Origin: Chlorobiaceae bacterium
GTDB lineage: Bacteria > Bacteroidota > Chlorobiia > Chlorobiales > Chlorobiaceae
Reading direction: 5' to 3'
DNA: 41,150 nucleotides
NCBI GenBank assembly: GCA_013334925.1
Contig: JAAXWP010000021.1
Coordinates: 1-41,150 of the forward strand
Shown piece after piece: positions 1 to 7,620 of the stretch (position 1 is the stretch's first letter; the number at the start of each line of letters is the position of its first letter). The position numbers and the translations under genes are program-made. The notes beneath the pieces are model-generated. The model was not told the origin of the DNA. It saw only the letters and a program-made list of their open reading frames with translations, and did not search any database.

Positions 1-460
1 GGTTCATGACGAGCACTGCCGCCAGTGCAGCGAATCGTTTCTGGCCCTGTGAAAGATGTGATGGCGGTTTGTCCCTGAGTTCCCAGATTCCGAACTCCCT
101 GAGCAGCCGTTCAGCTTCTGCCTCCGCTGTTCCGGGCTCCATGCCGAGATTCACCGGCCCAAAGAGCACGTCGTCGTAAACTCTCGCTGTGAAAAGCTGA
201 TCATCCGCGTTCTGGAACAGCAGGCCCACCTGTTTCCTGATCTCTTCCGAATTGTTTTTGCACGATTCTATTCCCTCGATGGAGATGCTTCCCTGCTGTG
301 GCAGGAACCACCCGTTGAGATGGCTGACGAGTGTCGATTTACCTGCGCCGTTGGAACCGACGATTCCTGCCGATGCCCCTGCCCGGATCTGCATATCGAC
401 GCCGTCGAGAGCCCTGGTGCCGTCCGGGTAGGTGAACGCGAGGTTTCGTATGGTGATCAC
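1..460 (-). CDS. cbiO: ECF nickel/cobalt transporter ATPase CbiO (3' end cut by window edge)
   Basis: This is the N-terminal part of the ATP-binding subunit that powers metal uptake through CbiM and CbiQ at the inner membrane. Translating the minus strand from a GTG at 460 gives a start VITIRNLAFTYPDG, a Walker A motif GSNGAGKST, a Q-loop in LLFQNADDQLF, and the ABC signature LSQGQKRFAALAAVL just before the window ends. The Walker B motif and C-terminus lie outside. The GTG start is supported by a good ribosome site (AGAGGAG) about nine bases upstream. It begins 26 bases after the cbiQ stop, so it is the last gene seen of the operon barrel-cbiM-cbiQ-cbiO. Whether the substrate is Ni or Co cannot be told from this subunit. 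Confidence 0.93.
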   Translation of the reverse strand, partial: MITIRNLAFTYPDGTRALDGVDMQIRAGASAGIVGSNGAGKSTLVSHLNGWFLPQQGSISIEGIESCKNNSEEIRKQVGLLFQNADDQLFTARVYDDVLFGPVNLGMEPGTAEAEAERLLREFGIWELRDKPPSHLSQGQKRFAALAAVLVMN

Positions 461-486
461 GGTCTGGATACTCCTCTTGTCGAAAT

Positions 487-1239
487 TCAGAAAAAGAGAC
501 GGACAGCAAAAAACAGGAGGAGTGCTCCTGCGAGAGTTGCCAGGTCTGGTGAACTGAAGCGGATGGCAGGGCGAGATGTCAGCGCTGTCCTGAATCCCCT
601 TGAGGTCATGGCCATAAAGATCCGTTCAGCCCGAGATGTTGTTCTGATCAGCAGCGATCCGATCAGGCGCGCTGTGACGAGGGGGCCTTTGCCTTTTCCG
701 TTGAAGGATCGCAGATCACGGGCTTTCTGCATCATGGTGGCCTCGTCGGTGAGGAGGAAGCTGTAGCGGTACACCAGGATAAGCTGGGTGACAAATACTT
801 CGGGTACACCGAGACCTCTGAGTGCCAGGCCGAACCGGTGAAACGGCATACAGAACATGACCGAGAGCAGAGCCGTCAGGGTTACGGCCGCTTTCATGGC
901 GATCACCGTCGCTGATACCATGCCCCCGGTTACGTGCACTCCCTGGAAGAGCGTGAACGGAGCGCGGTCGAACAGCAGGTTACCGCCTGCCATGAACAGG
1001 ATAAATGGTGATATCATGCCAAGGCGTTTCAGCATCGGGAGCAACGGGATACCGAAAGCGGTGATGAAGAGCAGCGGGAACGCAGCAAAGGCTATTATTC
1101 CTGCGAGGTCGTATTTCGGGATCGATACGACGAACACTGCGAACAGGGCGAGCAGGACGATTGCCGTGCTGTCGCCAACTGGCAGCTTGCGTGTCAACGA
1201 TGCCGATGATATCGGTCTGCGATCACTCAGCTCAATCAT
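487..1239 (-). CDS. cbiQ: ECF transporter transmembrane (T) component CbiQ
   Basis: CbiQ is the membrane coupling protein that links the ATPase to the metal-binding component CbiM. The 250-residue protein has several hydrophobic segments (for example around residues 24-45, 48-70 and 105-130). It also has two cytoplasmic coupling motifs near the C-terminus, KARDLR and ERIFMAMTSRGF; the latter matches the conserved Ala/Ser-Arg-Gly motif that contacts the ATPase. Its ATG overlaps the cbiM stop by four bases, which suggests translational coupling, and cbiO follows 26 bases later. The family assignment is safe. The metal specificity is not encoded here. Confidence 0.93.
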   Translation of the reverse strand: MIELSDRRPISSASLTRKLPVGDSTAIVLLALFAVFVVSIPKYDLAGIIAFAAFPLLFITAFGIPLLPMLKRLGMISPFILFMAGGNLLFDRAPFTLFQGVHVTGGMVSATVIAMKAAVTLTALLSVMFCMPFHRFGLALRGLGVPEVFVTQLILVYRYSFLLTDEATMMQKARDLRSFNGKGKGPLVTARLIGSLLIRTTSRAERIFMAMTSRGFRTALTSRPAIRFSSPDLATLAGALLLFFAVRLFF

Positions 1240-2264
1240 GAAGTGGCAGATGCTCCGCTACGTTTCCTCAGCAGCACTCCCGCCATACCAGCGACAATCA
1301 GCACAAGAAGGCTGCCGGCGACACCGGAGAGCGACGTGCCGGGATTGACCGGAGTTGCAGATGCCGACGTTGTGGTTTCGGCAGTGTCAGGACGTCTGAA
1401 GTCATAGTCCGGAAGGATGGCGAGCCGCTTCTGGAGACCGGCAAGGTACTGGTGGGCCGTTTCGCCGGGGGATTCCAGCTCCTCTTTTCCGGTCACTTTC
1501 GAGATCGACCATTCGAGTCCATCAGGATTGGATGATGCAAACCAGGAAAGCACCCCGCCAGTGGCAAGGGCTGCGGCCAGGAATCCGATTGCCAGTACGC
1601 CGGATTTGGCTGGTTTCATGTCAATACCGGCTGTGAGCAGGGTAGGTTCCGTACGCATGACGAACGACAGGACGCCCCAGGTCAGGAGCCCCTCGACGAT
1701 TCCGATGGCCGCATGGATGGGCAACATGAAGAGCACGAACGTGCCGAACGGGAGGTCGGAGATACCTGATGTGGCCGTCTGTATCACGACCGAGAACGCT
1801 CCCATCAGCAGTCCGGCTGTTGCGGCGATCATGCTGCCGGATGCCAGTCTGACCGGCGACCGGCCGTCACCCGCGATGGGTCGGTAGATGAAAGGCCATG
1901 CGATGAATGCCGGAAAGAACGCCAGATTGAAGATGTTGCAACCGAGAGCGAGCAGGCCTCCGTCTGCGAAGAACAGGGCCTGAATCACCAGTACCGAGGC
2001 GAGGGTTATGAACGCCCTCCAGGGACCGAGCAGCACGGCAAGCAGCAGGCCTCCTCCGATATGGCCGCTCGAACCTGTTCCGGGAATCGTGAAGTTGATC
2101 ATCTGCGCGGCGAAGATGAATGCCCCAAGTACCCCCATGAACACCGTTTTCGATCCGTTCTCCTCAGCGGCAATTTTTCTGGCGGACAGGCCAATCATAC
2201 CTGCGCTCGCCGCCCAGAACGCTCCTCCGACCACCGGTGAAAGCAAGGCATCCGACATATGCAT
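1236..2264 (-). CDS. cbiM: Nickel/cobalt ECF transporter substrate component CbiM fused to a PDGLE (CbiN/NikN-like) domain
   Basis: This is the metal-capturing membrane subunit. The protein begins MHMSDALLSP; in CbiM/NikM the N-terminal amine and His2 ligate the metal, and a ribosome site GGGAG before this ATG supports it over the next Met. Residues 1 to about 210 are a multi-pass CbiM domain. A further membrane segment follows, then NPDGLEWSISK, the signature of the PDGLE domain that in other bacteria is a separate CbiN or NikN protein. A C-terminal membrane segment ends the protein (342 residues). So one gene does the work of CbiM plus the small accessory subunit. It follows the barrel gene by 22 bases and overlaps cbiQ. 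The nearby nikR favours nickel, but cobalt is also plausible because green sulfur bacteria need B12. Confidence 0.93.
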   Translation of the reverse strand: MHMSDALLSPVVGGAFWAASAGMIGLSARKIAAEENGSKTVFMGVLGAFIFAAQMINFTIPGTGSSGHIGGGLLLAVLLGPWRAFITLASVLVIQALFFADGGLLALGCNIFNLAFFPAFIAWPFIYRPIAGDGRSPVRLASGSMIAATAGLLMGAFSVVIQTATSGISDLPFGTFVLFMLPIHAAIGIVEGLLTWGVLSFVMRTEPTLLTAGIDMKPAKSGVLAIGFLAAALATGGVLSWFASSNPDGLEWSISKVTGKEELESPGETAHQYLAGLQKRLAILPDYDFRRPDTAETTTSASATPVNPGTSLSGVAGSLLVLIVAGMAGVLLRKRSGASATS

Positions 2265-2286
2265 GGTTTTTCTCCCTGACTGTTTT

Positions 2287-3081
2287 TCAGAATCGCATCG
2301 TTACACCGGCGAGCAGTGCCGTATCGGTCTCAGCTTCGTTCAGTCCACCCTTTATGCCGAGATCGAGGTCGAGATTGTCCGTGATGCCGTAAATCAGGCC
2401 GCCAAGCAGATAAGCCGGATGCGTATCACTCTCCTTATCCTGAGAGGTTTCGATGCCGATGTCCGCAACCGTCCTGAGCTTTTCTGTGACGTTGAGCTCG
2501 CCGGCCAGTGATGCGTGCCAGATACTCTTTCTCGAAGCGTTCCGTATCTCGACGAGGCGATACTCGTTGTGGATGTAACCAAGGTTCAGATGCAATGCGC
2601 CGAGTTTGGCGGCATGCGTCGCAATGAACATCACCTCTCCCGAGAGCCGGCCATTCCCCAGATCCTTCTCCTCGTCGCCGGTCGGCAGTGAGATACCCGG
2701 TTTCAGGGCGAGGCTCAGGCGTTCATCCTCCGATTCGAAAAATCGCCATTTCAACTGAAGGGTGAGGTCCTGGATGCCACTATCATCGTAAACGGTAGTG
2801 CCGTTCTCCCTGACCTTTCCCCACGACCAGGGCAATCCCGCCACCAGGTCGATTCGGTCGGAGAGTCCATAAGAGAGCGCCGTGGAGAATTCACCGCCGG
2901 TCTCCTTGACGGAGAGCCCATCGATATCTTCACGGTTCCGGCTGAATTCCGTCCCGAGTTCGATCTGAAGATTGCCTTTTCCCTGGGTTCCGGTGTCGTC
3001 AGTGACGAGAGGCATGGCTGCAAATGCAGGTGCCGCGAAGAGTGACGCGGCGATGGCGAATGGAAGAGTCCTTTTCAGCAT
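2287..3081 (-). CDS. Outer-membrane beta-barrel protein of the metal-uptake operon
   Basis: The 264-residue protein has a typical Sec signal peptide (MLKRTLPFAIAASLFAAPAFA, cleavage near residue 22). It continues with alternating amphipathic strands and ends in the beta-barrel signature aromatic residue (MRF). Its organisation resembles the barrel family annotated as MetA-pathway/phenol-degradation outer-membrane protein, a name that says little about function. It is the first gene of the cbiM-Q-O transcript. I infer a role in passing nickel or cobalt, or a complex of it, across the outer membrane. A promoter with an overlapping palindrome lies 30-66 bases upstream. No TonB box or plug domain is visible, so it is not a TonB-dependent receptor. 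Confidence 0.75.
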   Translation of the reverse strand: MLKRTLPFAIAASLFAAPAFAAMPLVTDDTGTQGKGNLQIELGTEFSRNREDIDGLSVKETGGEFSTALSYGLSDRIDLVAGLPWSWGKVRENGTTVYDDSGIQDLTLQLKWRFFESEDERLSLALKPGISLPTGDEEKDLGNGRLSGEVMFIATHAAKLGALHLNLGYIHNEYRLVEIRNASRKSIWHASLAGELNVTEKLRTVADIGIETSQDKESDTHPAYLLGGLIYGITDNLDLDLGIKGGLNEAETDTALLAGVTMRF

Positions 3082-3113
3082 AAGGCGGTTACGGCTCGGA
3101 TGTTGGTAGCACG

Positions 3114-3147
3114 ATTATAAAAAACGTGTTATTGGGGAATAATAACA
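3114..3147 (-). promoter_or_regulatory. Promoter and candidate metal-responsive operator of the barrel-cbiMQO operon
   Basis: On the minus strand a perfect -10 hexamer TATAAT lies at 3119-3114, 32 bases before the barrel ATG. Around the -35 position sits a perfect inverted repeat, TGTTATT-N7-AATAACA, at 3127-3147. A palindrome in this place is what a repressor that blocks RNA polymerase would use. NikR is encoded immediately next door, so it is the first candidate. The spacing is shorter than that of the E. coli and Desulfovibrio NikR boxes as I recall them, so the assignment is inference. Confidence 0.55.
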
Positions 3148-3191
3148 ATCGTGATACCAAGATGCAACACCAAAAAGGTGGCGGGTGCCGA

Positions 3192-3596
3192 TCACTCGGC
3201 GGCTGAGATGCTCAGGTCGAGGTGTTTGACGCCGACCAGCACCTTCAGGGCGGTCGACAGCTCCAGCACCTGGGAGGCGTTACCTCTGACGGCGATCACT
3301 TCGAGGCAGTTGCCGTGGTCCAGATGCACATGCTGCGTGGAGATGATGATATCGTGAAAATCGTGCTGTATATCGAGCAGTTTGTTGACCAGTTCCCGCT
3401 TGTGGTGGTCGTAGGTCATCACGATCGCTCCTGCGACGATGCCACCCTCGGTCCATTTTTTCGTGACCAGTTCTTCACGAATAAGGTCGCGGATAGCCTC
3501 CGACCGGCTCTGATAACGCTGTTCCGCGATATGCCGGTCGAAGGCCTCGATGAGTTCCCGATCGAGGGAGATGCCAAAACGGTAGAGGTCGCTCAT
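3192..3596 (-). CDS. nikR: Nickel-responsive transcriptional regulator NikR
   Basis: This is a 134-residue ribbon-helix-helix repressor that binds DNA when loaded with nickel. Residues 1-45 form the DNA-binding domain (YRFGISLDRELIEAFD). The C-terminal ACT-like domain carries all four high-affinity nickel ligands: His78, His89, His91 and Cys97, in the motif QHVHLDHGNCLEV. These match E. coli His76, His87, His89 and Cys95 with a constant offset of two. The start at 3596 has an AAGGAG site inside the end of nfnB, and the nfnB stop is four bases upstream, so it is probably co-transcribed with nfnAB. Its likely target is the adjacent metal-uptake operon, which runs in the same direction downstream. 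Confidence 0.95.
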   Translation of the reverse strand: MSDLYRFGISLDRELIEAFDRHIAEQRYQSRSEAIRDLIREELVTKKWTEGGIVAGAIVMTYDHHKRELVNKLLDIQHDFHDIIISTQHVHLDHGNCLEVIAVRGNASQVLELSTALKVLVGVKHLDLSISAAE

Positions 3597-3600
3597 GCCG

Positions 3601-5091
3601 TCACCACTCCTTGAACCCTTTCGTGGTGCCCATGAGCTTTTCGTTGATCGCAGCCGCTGCTTTTCGTCCGGCTCCCATGGCAAGGATGACCGTCGCGCCT
3701 CCCGTGACGATGTCCCCGCCGGCATAGACATTTTCCTTCGATGTCTCCATGGTGTTGATATCCACGACGATGGTCTCTTTTTTGCTCACCTCGATGTCCG
3801 GCGTGGTCTGCTTGATGAGCGGGTTTGAGCCGTTGCCGATGGAGATGACCGCCATGTCGATCGGAATCACGAACTCGGAGCCCTGTACGGGAACCGGTTT
3901 ACGTCGTCCTGACTCATCGGGTTCGCCAAGCTCCATCATCTGACAGCGAACACCGGTCAGCCGGGCCTGTTCGTCGCCGATGAACTCGAGCGGTACGGTG
4001 AGCAGCTGGAACTCGACACCCTCTTTCTGGGCGTGATGGATCTCCTCCTCACGTGCCGGCATTTCTGCTTCCGAACGACGGTAGACGATGTAGGCGTGTT
4101 CGGCGCCAAGGCGTTTGGCCGTACGGACAGCGTCCATGGCCGTGTTGCCGCCACCGAAAACCGCCACGCTCTTTCCTTTGCAGTCGAACACCGGCGTGTC
4201 GCTCCGGGGGAAATCGTACGCTTTCATAAGGTTGACCCTGGTAAGGAACTCGTTGGCCGCCAGAACGCCCACGAGATTTTCGCCGGGAATACCCATGAAC
4301 CAGGGCAGGCCTGCGCCGACCCCGATGAATACGGCATCGAACTCCTCCTCTTCCATCAGTTCGTCGATGGTGATGGTTCGACCAACCACCACGTCGGTCC
4401 TGAACTCGATACCCATTCTCCGAAGACCATCGAGTTCGTCCCTGACGATCTCCTTCGGGAGCCTGAACTCAGGAATTCCATACATGAGCACACCGCCAAG
4501 TTCATGCAGGGCTTCGAATACGACCACTTTGTGGCCGAACTGGGCGAGATCGTTGGCACAGCTCAGGCCTGCCGGACCGCTGCCGACAACGGCCACTTTC
4601 CTGCCGGTCGAAGGTGCGATTGCCGGATCGACGCGCTGGCCGGTGAGGCGCTCATAGTCGCCGACGAAACGTTCGAGGTTGCCGATGGCCACCGGTTCGC
4701 GTTTCTTGCCGATGACGCAGACTTTTTCGCACTGGTCCTCCTGGGGGCACACCCTGCCGCATATCGCGGGGAGCACGTTGTCCTCCTTTACCTTTCTGGC
4801 GGCACCAAGGAAATCACCCTCGGCGATCAGCCTGATGAACTGGTCGATCTTGATATTGACCGGGCAACCCTGGATGCATACCGGATCCTTGCACTGGATG
4901 CAGCGGAGCGCTTCCATCTGCGCCAGTTCAGGAGTCAGGCCGAGATGCACTTCCTGGAAGTTGTTGATGCGGAGCGTCGGGTCCTGGGCTGGCATTACCT
5001 GACGCGGTATGGCAAGGCGTTCTTTGGTCGTTATGGTTCTCGGGTCCATGTTATTGTGGCAGTTTAGCTGTGGTACCTGTTTCGATGACAA
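3601..5091 (-). CDS. nfnB: NfnB/SudA-type FAD and 4Fe-4S NAD(P)H oxidoreductase (GltD-like)
   Basis: This is the large subunit of an NfnAB/SudAB-type complex, often annotated as the small subunit of glutamate synthase. The N-terminal domain has two cysteine clusters for 4Fe-4S centres (CIQCKDPVCIQGCPVNI and CGRVCPQEDQCEKVC). It is followed by an FAD Rossmann motif VVGSGPAGLSCA near residue 168 and a second dinucleotide motif VFGGGNTAMDAVRTA near residue 310. The length (496) fits the family. With NfnA it would exchange electrons between ferredoxin, NADH and NADP+, or act as a sulfide dehydrogenase; sequence alone cannot decide. The start is uncertain: a TTG at 5091 has a purine-rich site GGGGGAAGG close by, while an ATG at 5049 (MDPRTITTKERL) has none. 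nfnA lies just upstream and nikR just downstream. Confidence 0.9.
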   Translation of the reverse strand: MSSKQVPQLNCHNNMDPRTITTKERLAIPRQVMPAQDPTLRINNFQEVHLGLTPELAQMEALRCIQCKDPVCIQGCPVNIKIDQFIRLIAEGDFLGAARKVKEDNVLPAICGRVCPQEDQCEKVCVIGKKREPVAIGNLERFVGDYERLTGQRVDPAIAPSTGRKVAVVGSGPAGLSCANDLAQFGHKVVVFEALHELGGVLMYGIPEFRLPKEIVRDELDGLRRMGIEFRTDVVVGRTITIDELMEEEEFDAVFIGVGAGLPWFMGIPGENLVGVLAANEFLTRVNLMKAYDFPRSDTPVFDCKGKSVAVFGGGNTAMDAVRTAKRLGAEHAYIVYRRSEAEMPAREEEIHHAQKEGVEFQLLTVPLEFIGDEQARLTGVRCQMMELGEPDESGRRKPVPVQGSEFVIPIDMAVISIGNGSNPLIKQTTPDIEVSKKETIVVDINTMETSKENVYAGGDIVTGGATVILAMGAGRKAAAAINEKLMGTTKGFKEW

Positions 5092-5166
5092 TGCCTTCCC
5101 CCGAACTCCCTTGAAGGGGAGTCATGAAGGTAGCTATTTCCCTGAAAATGTGCGAGTGTGCCGGGA

Positions 5167-6012
5167 TTACATCTGCGCGGACAGCCTGCACTGATGTGCG
5201 TGGGCTTCGTCCGACTCCTTTTCCTCTTTCTGATAGATCCTGTTTCTGTCGGCAAGGTTCTTGAAATCGACCTGATGAGCGTCGAATTCCGGACCATCAA
5301 CACAGGCGAACCTGATTTCGTTGCCTACCGTGACCCGGCATCCGCCGCACATGCCCGTACCGTCGATCATGATGGGATTCAGGCTGACCATCGTTTTGAT
5401 GCCGTATGGGCGGGTCACTTCGGCGACGGCCTTCATCATCGGAATCGGACCGATGGCGAGCACGAAATCGATTTTTCTGCCGGAGTCGATCAGCTCCTGG
5501 AGTTTCTGCGTCACGAATCCGTTGAATCCGTAGGATCCGTCGTCAGTCGTGATGTAGGCTTCGTCGCTGACTGCCTTCATCTCCTCTTCGAGAATCACCA
5601 GATCTCTGGTTCGTGCGCCATTGATCGTGATGACATAGTTGCCGGCTGCCTTGAGCGCAGCGGCTGTCGGATAGGCAATGGCCGTGCCGACACCGCCGCC
5701 GATGCTGACGGCTGTTCCGAAATTCTCGATGTGGGAAGGAGTTCCCAGAGGCCCGACGACGTCGGTGATCATGTCTCCGGCTTCCATCCTGTTCAGCGCG
5801 CGGGTCGATTTGCCGGCACCCTGTGCGATGATGGTGATGGTTCCCTTTTCAGGATCGGAATCGGCAATGGTCAGCGGAAATCGCTCTCCGTTTTCCTCGA
5901 GCCGAAGCATGACGAACTGTCCTGCTTTTCGCTTTTTTGCGATCCTCGGGGCCTCTATTTCGAATTTTTTGATATTTTCAGCTAAAAAAATAGCGGACAC
6001 AATCCTGTACAT
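5167..6012 (-). CDS. nfnA: NfnA/SudB-type ferredoxin-NADP reductase subunit
   Basis: This is the partner of NfnB. The 281-residue protein has a ferredoxin-reductase fold. An FAD-binding part comes first (RFPLTIADSD near residue 47), then a nucleotide-binding motif GGGVGTAIAYP near residue 107. A C-terminal 2Fe-2S segment MCGGCRVTVG ... FACVDGPEF is typical of NfnA and of the electron-transfer subunit of dihydroorotate dehydrogenase. The pairing with an NfnB gene 75 bases downstream excludes the pyrimidine role. I chose the ATG at 6012 (MYRIVSAIFLAE) because the family begins there; an in-frame ATG at 6063 would add 17 residues. A 21-bp palindrome lies 65-85 bases upstream. Confidence 0.9.
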   Translation of the reverse strand: MYRIVSAIFLAENIKKFEIEAPRIAKKRKAGQFVMLRLEENGERFPLTIADSDPEKGTITIIAQGAGKSTRALNRMEAGDMITDVVGPLGTPSHIENFGTAVSIGGGVGTAIAYPTAAALKAAGNYVITINGARTRDLVILEEEMKAVSDEAYITTDDGSYGFNGFVTQKLQELIDSGRKIDFVLAIGPIPMMKAVAEVTRPYGIKTMVSLNPIMIDGTGMCGGCRVTVGNEIRFACVDGPEFDAHQVDFKNLADRNRIYQKEEKESDEAHAHQCRLSAQM

Positions 6013-6077
6013 TGTTTCTCGGATTTCTGTGGTATGTGGATTGGAATGACTTTCAGGAAGCAAGGTAGAAGCGAAAG

Positions 6078-6098
6078 CCGTATTCTTTCATAATACGG
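6078..6098. promoter_or_regulatory. Perfect 7-7-7 palindrome between nfnA and hisH
   Basis: CCGTATT, seven bases, then AATACGG form a perfect inverted repeat in the 189-bp divergent region between nfnA (minus) and hisH (plus). On the minus strand the left part reads CCGTATTATG, so a possible -10 (TATTAT) for nfnA would overlap the palindrome. The size and spacing equal those of the palindromes before the metal-uptake operon and before rrf2. It is a candidate operator; the regulator is unknown. Confidence 0.4.
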
Positions 6099-6201
6099 TT
6101 TGAACTTCTTAATTAAAAGAATGGTTGTCGCTTTTTTGAGGACCAGAAACTGAATTTCAGCGTTTTTGGTACGATTCAGGAATGATTTTAATCTGTTTTT
6201 C

Positions 6202-6810
6202 ATGGTATTCATCGCTGACTACGGAGCAGGTAACCTTCGATCGGTTCAGAAAGCTTTCGATTATCTCGGAATAAAAGCGGTCGTCAGCGATCGCGCATCC
6301 GAGGTGAACGGATACGAGAAGGTGCTCATTCCCGGCGTGGGAGCGTTCGGTCCGGCGATGGAAGCTCTTGACCGGCTCGGGTTTTCCGATGCGATCAGAG
6401 AGCATGTAGACAAGGGCCGCCAGGTTCTCGGTATCTGCCTCGGCATGCAGCTGTTCCTGAACGGCAGCGAGGAGATGGGGGCTCATGCAGGTCTCGGCCT
6501 GATTCCGGGCAAGGTTCTGCATTTCAGAAGCGACACCGACAAGATCCCGCAGATCGGCTGGAACTCCGCGGATCACTGCAAGAAGGATTCCGTGCTGTTC
6601 CGTAACATTCCGGACCACTCATGGTTCTACTTCGTGCACTCCTTCTATTGCCATCCCGAAGAGCCCGAAAGCATCGCCGCGACCACCTATTTCGCGGGAA
6701 AAAATTTTTGCTCGGCCATTGAAAAAAATGGTATTTTCGCTGTACAGTTCCACCCCGAAAAGAGCTCCGAAGCGGGCCTTCAGGTCCTCAGAAATTTCGC
6801 GGAGTGCTAA
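6202..6810 (+). CDS. hisH: Imidazole glycerol phosphate synthase glutaminase subunit HisH
   Basis: HisH releases ammonia from glutamine and feeds it to HisF in histidine biosynthesis. The 202-residue protein is a class I glutamine amidotransferase. It starts FIADYGAGNLRSV, has the oxyanion segment IPGVGAFGPAM and the nucleophile Cys79 in LGICLGMQLF, and carries His184 and Glu186 in VQFHPEKSS. All three catalytic residues are present. I chose the ATG at 6202 because it begins the conserved first strand; a longer frame upstream adds only unrelated residues. hisA follows 21 bases after the stop, so the two are probably one operon. HisF is not in the window. Confidence 0.96.
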   Translation: MVFIADYGAGNLRSVQKAFDYLGIKAVVSDRASEVNGYEKVLIPGVGAFGPAMEALDRLGFSDAIREHVDKGRQVLGICLGMQLFLNGSEEMGAHAGLGLIPGKVLHFRSDTDKIPQIGWNSADHCKKDSVLFRNIPDHSWFYFVHSFYCHPEEPESIAATTYFAGKNFCSAIEKNGIFAVQFHPEKSSEAGLQVLRNFAEC

Positions 6811-6831
6811 GTTGTTTACCCGTTTATCCCT

Positions 6832-7620
6832 ATGCTGATCATCCCTGCTATAGATATTAAGGAAGGAAAGTGCGTCAGACTCACTCGTGGTGATTTCGCC
6901 CAGAAGAAGATCTATCTCGACAATCCCAGCGACATGGCGGTCATCTGGCGGAAGCAGAATGCCAAAATGCTGCACGTTGTCGATCTTGACGCTGCGTTGA
7001 CCGGTGAAATGGTCAACTTTGAGAAAATTCGTGAAATCGTCGGCATACTCGACATTCCGATTCAGGTCGGCGGCGGTATCCGCTCGGCAGAGGCGGTCCG
7101 GAAATATCTCGAGATCGGTGTCAGCCGCGTGGTCATTGGATCCGCAGCGGTCACCAATCCCGGCCTTGTCGCCGAACTGCTCAAAAAGTATCGTCCTTCG
7201 CAGATCGTCGTCGGCATCGATGCCGAAAACGGCGTGCCAAAGATCAAAGGCTGGACCGAGAGCAGCGACATGAAGGATTACGAACTTGCCCTCGAGATGA
7301 AAAAGCTCGGTGTCGAGCGGGTCATCTATACCGACATCACCCGCGACGGTATGCTGCAGGGTATCGGTTACGAAACGACCAGGGCCTTCGCTGAAAAGGC
7401 CGGCATGAAGGTGACCGCGTCCGGCGGTGTTTCCAGTTCGGAGGACCTGCACAAACTCAGGTCTCTCGAAAAGTTCGGCGTCGATTCAGTGATTATCGGC
7501 AAGGCGCTCTACGAGTGCAATTTCCCCTGCCAGGAGCTCTGGTACGCTTATGAACAGGGGCTCGGCATCGACGGTGAGTTTTCCACGGCCCGCAAGAAGG
7601 AGTGTTTTCCTCAGGCGTGA
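6832..7620 (+). CDS. hisA: ProFAR isomerase HisA
   Basis: HisA converts ProFAR to PRFAR by an Amadori rearrangement in histidine synthesis. The 262-residue TIM barrel starts MLIIPAIDIKEGKCVRL with catalytic Asp8. It has the phosphate-binding motifs VGGGIRS (near residue 80) and SGGVSS, and the second acidic residue Asp130 in VVGIDAEN. The stretch VIYTDITRDG is typical of HisA rather than HisF, which needs ammonia channelling residues not seen here. The C-terminus is about 15 residues longer than in many homologues. The stop overlaps a likely GTG start of scpB by four bases. Confidence 0.96.
   Translation: MLIIPAIDIKEGKCVRLTRGDFAQKKIYLDNPSDMAVIWRKQNAKMLHVVDLDAALTGEMVNFEKIREIVGILDIPIQVGGGIRSAEAVRKYLEIGVSRVVIGSAAVTNPGLVAELLKKYRPSQIVVGIDAENGVPKIKGWTESSDMKDYELALEMKKLGVERVIYTDITRDGMLQGIGYETTRAFAEKAGMKVTASGGVSSSEDLHKLRSLEKFGVDSVIIGKALYECNFPCQELWYAYEQGLGIDGEFSTARKKECFPQA

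Noticed and set aside
3151-3191. Terminator after nikR from CACC-AAAAA-GGTG
   Set aside because: The stem is only four base pairs and no T-run follows on the minus strand.
4033-5067. Plus-strand open frame of 344 codons opposite nfnB
   Set aside because: The cysteine and FAD motifs of nfnB are all on the minus strand; the antisense frame has no motif.
6619-7452. Minus-strand open frame of 277 codons opposite hisH and hisA
   Set aside because: It is a shadow of two histidine genes with complete active sites.
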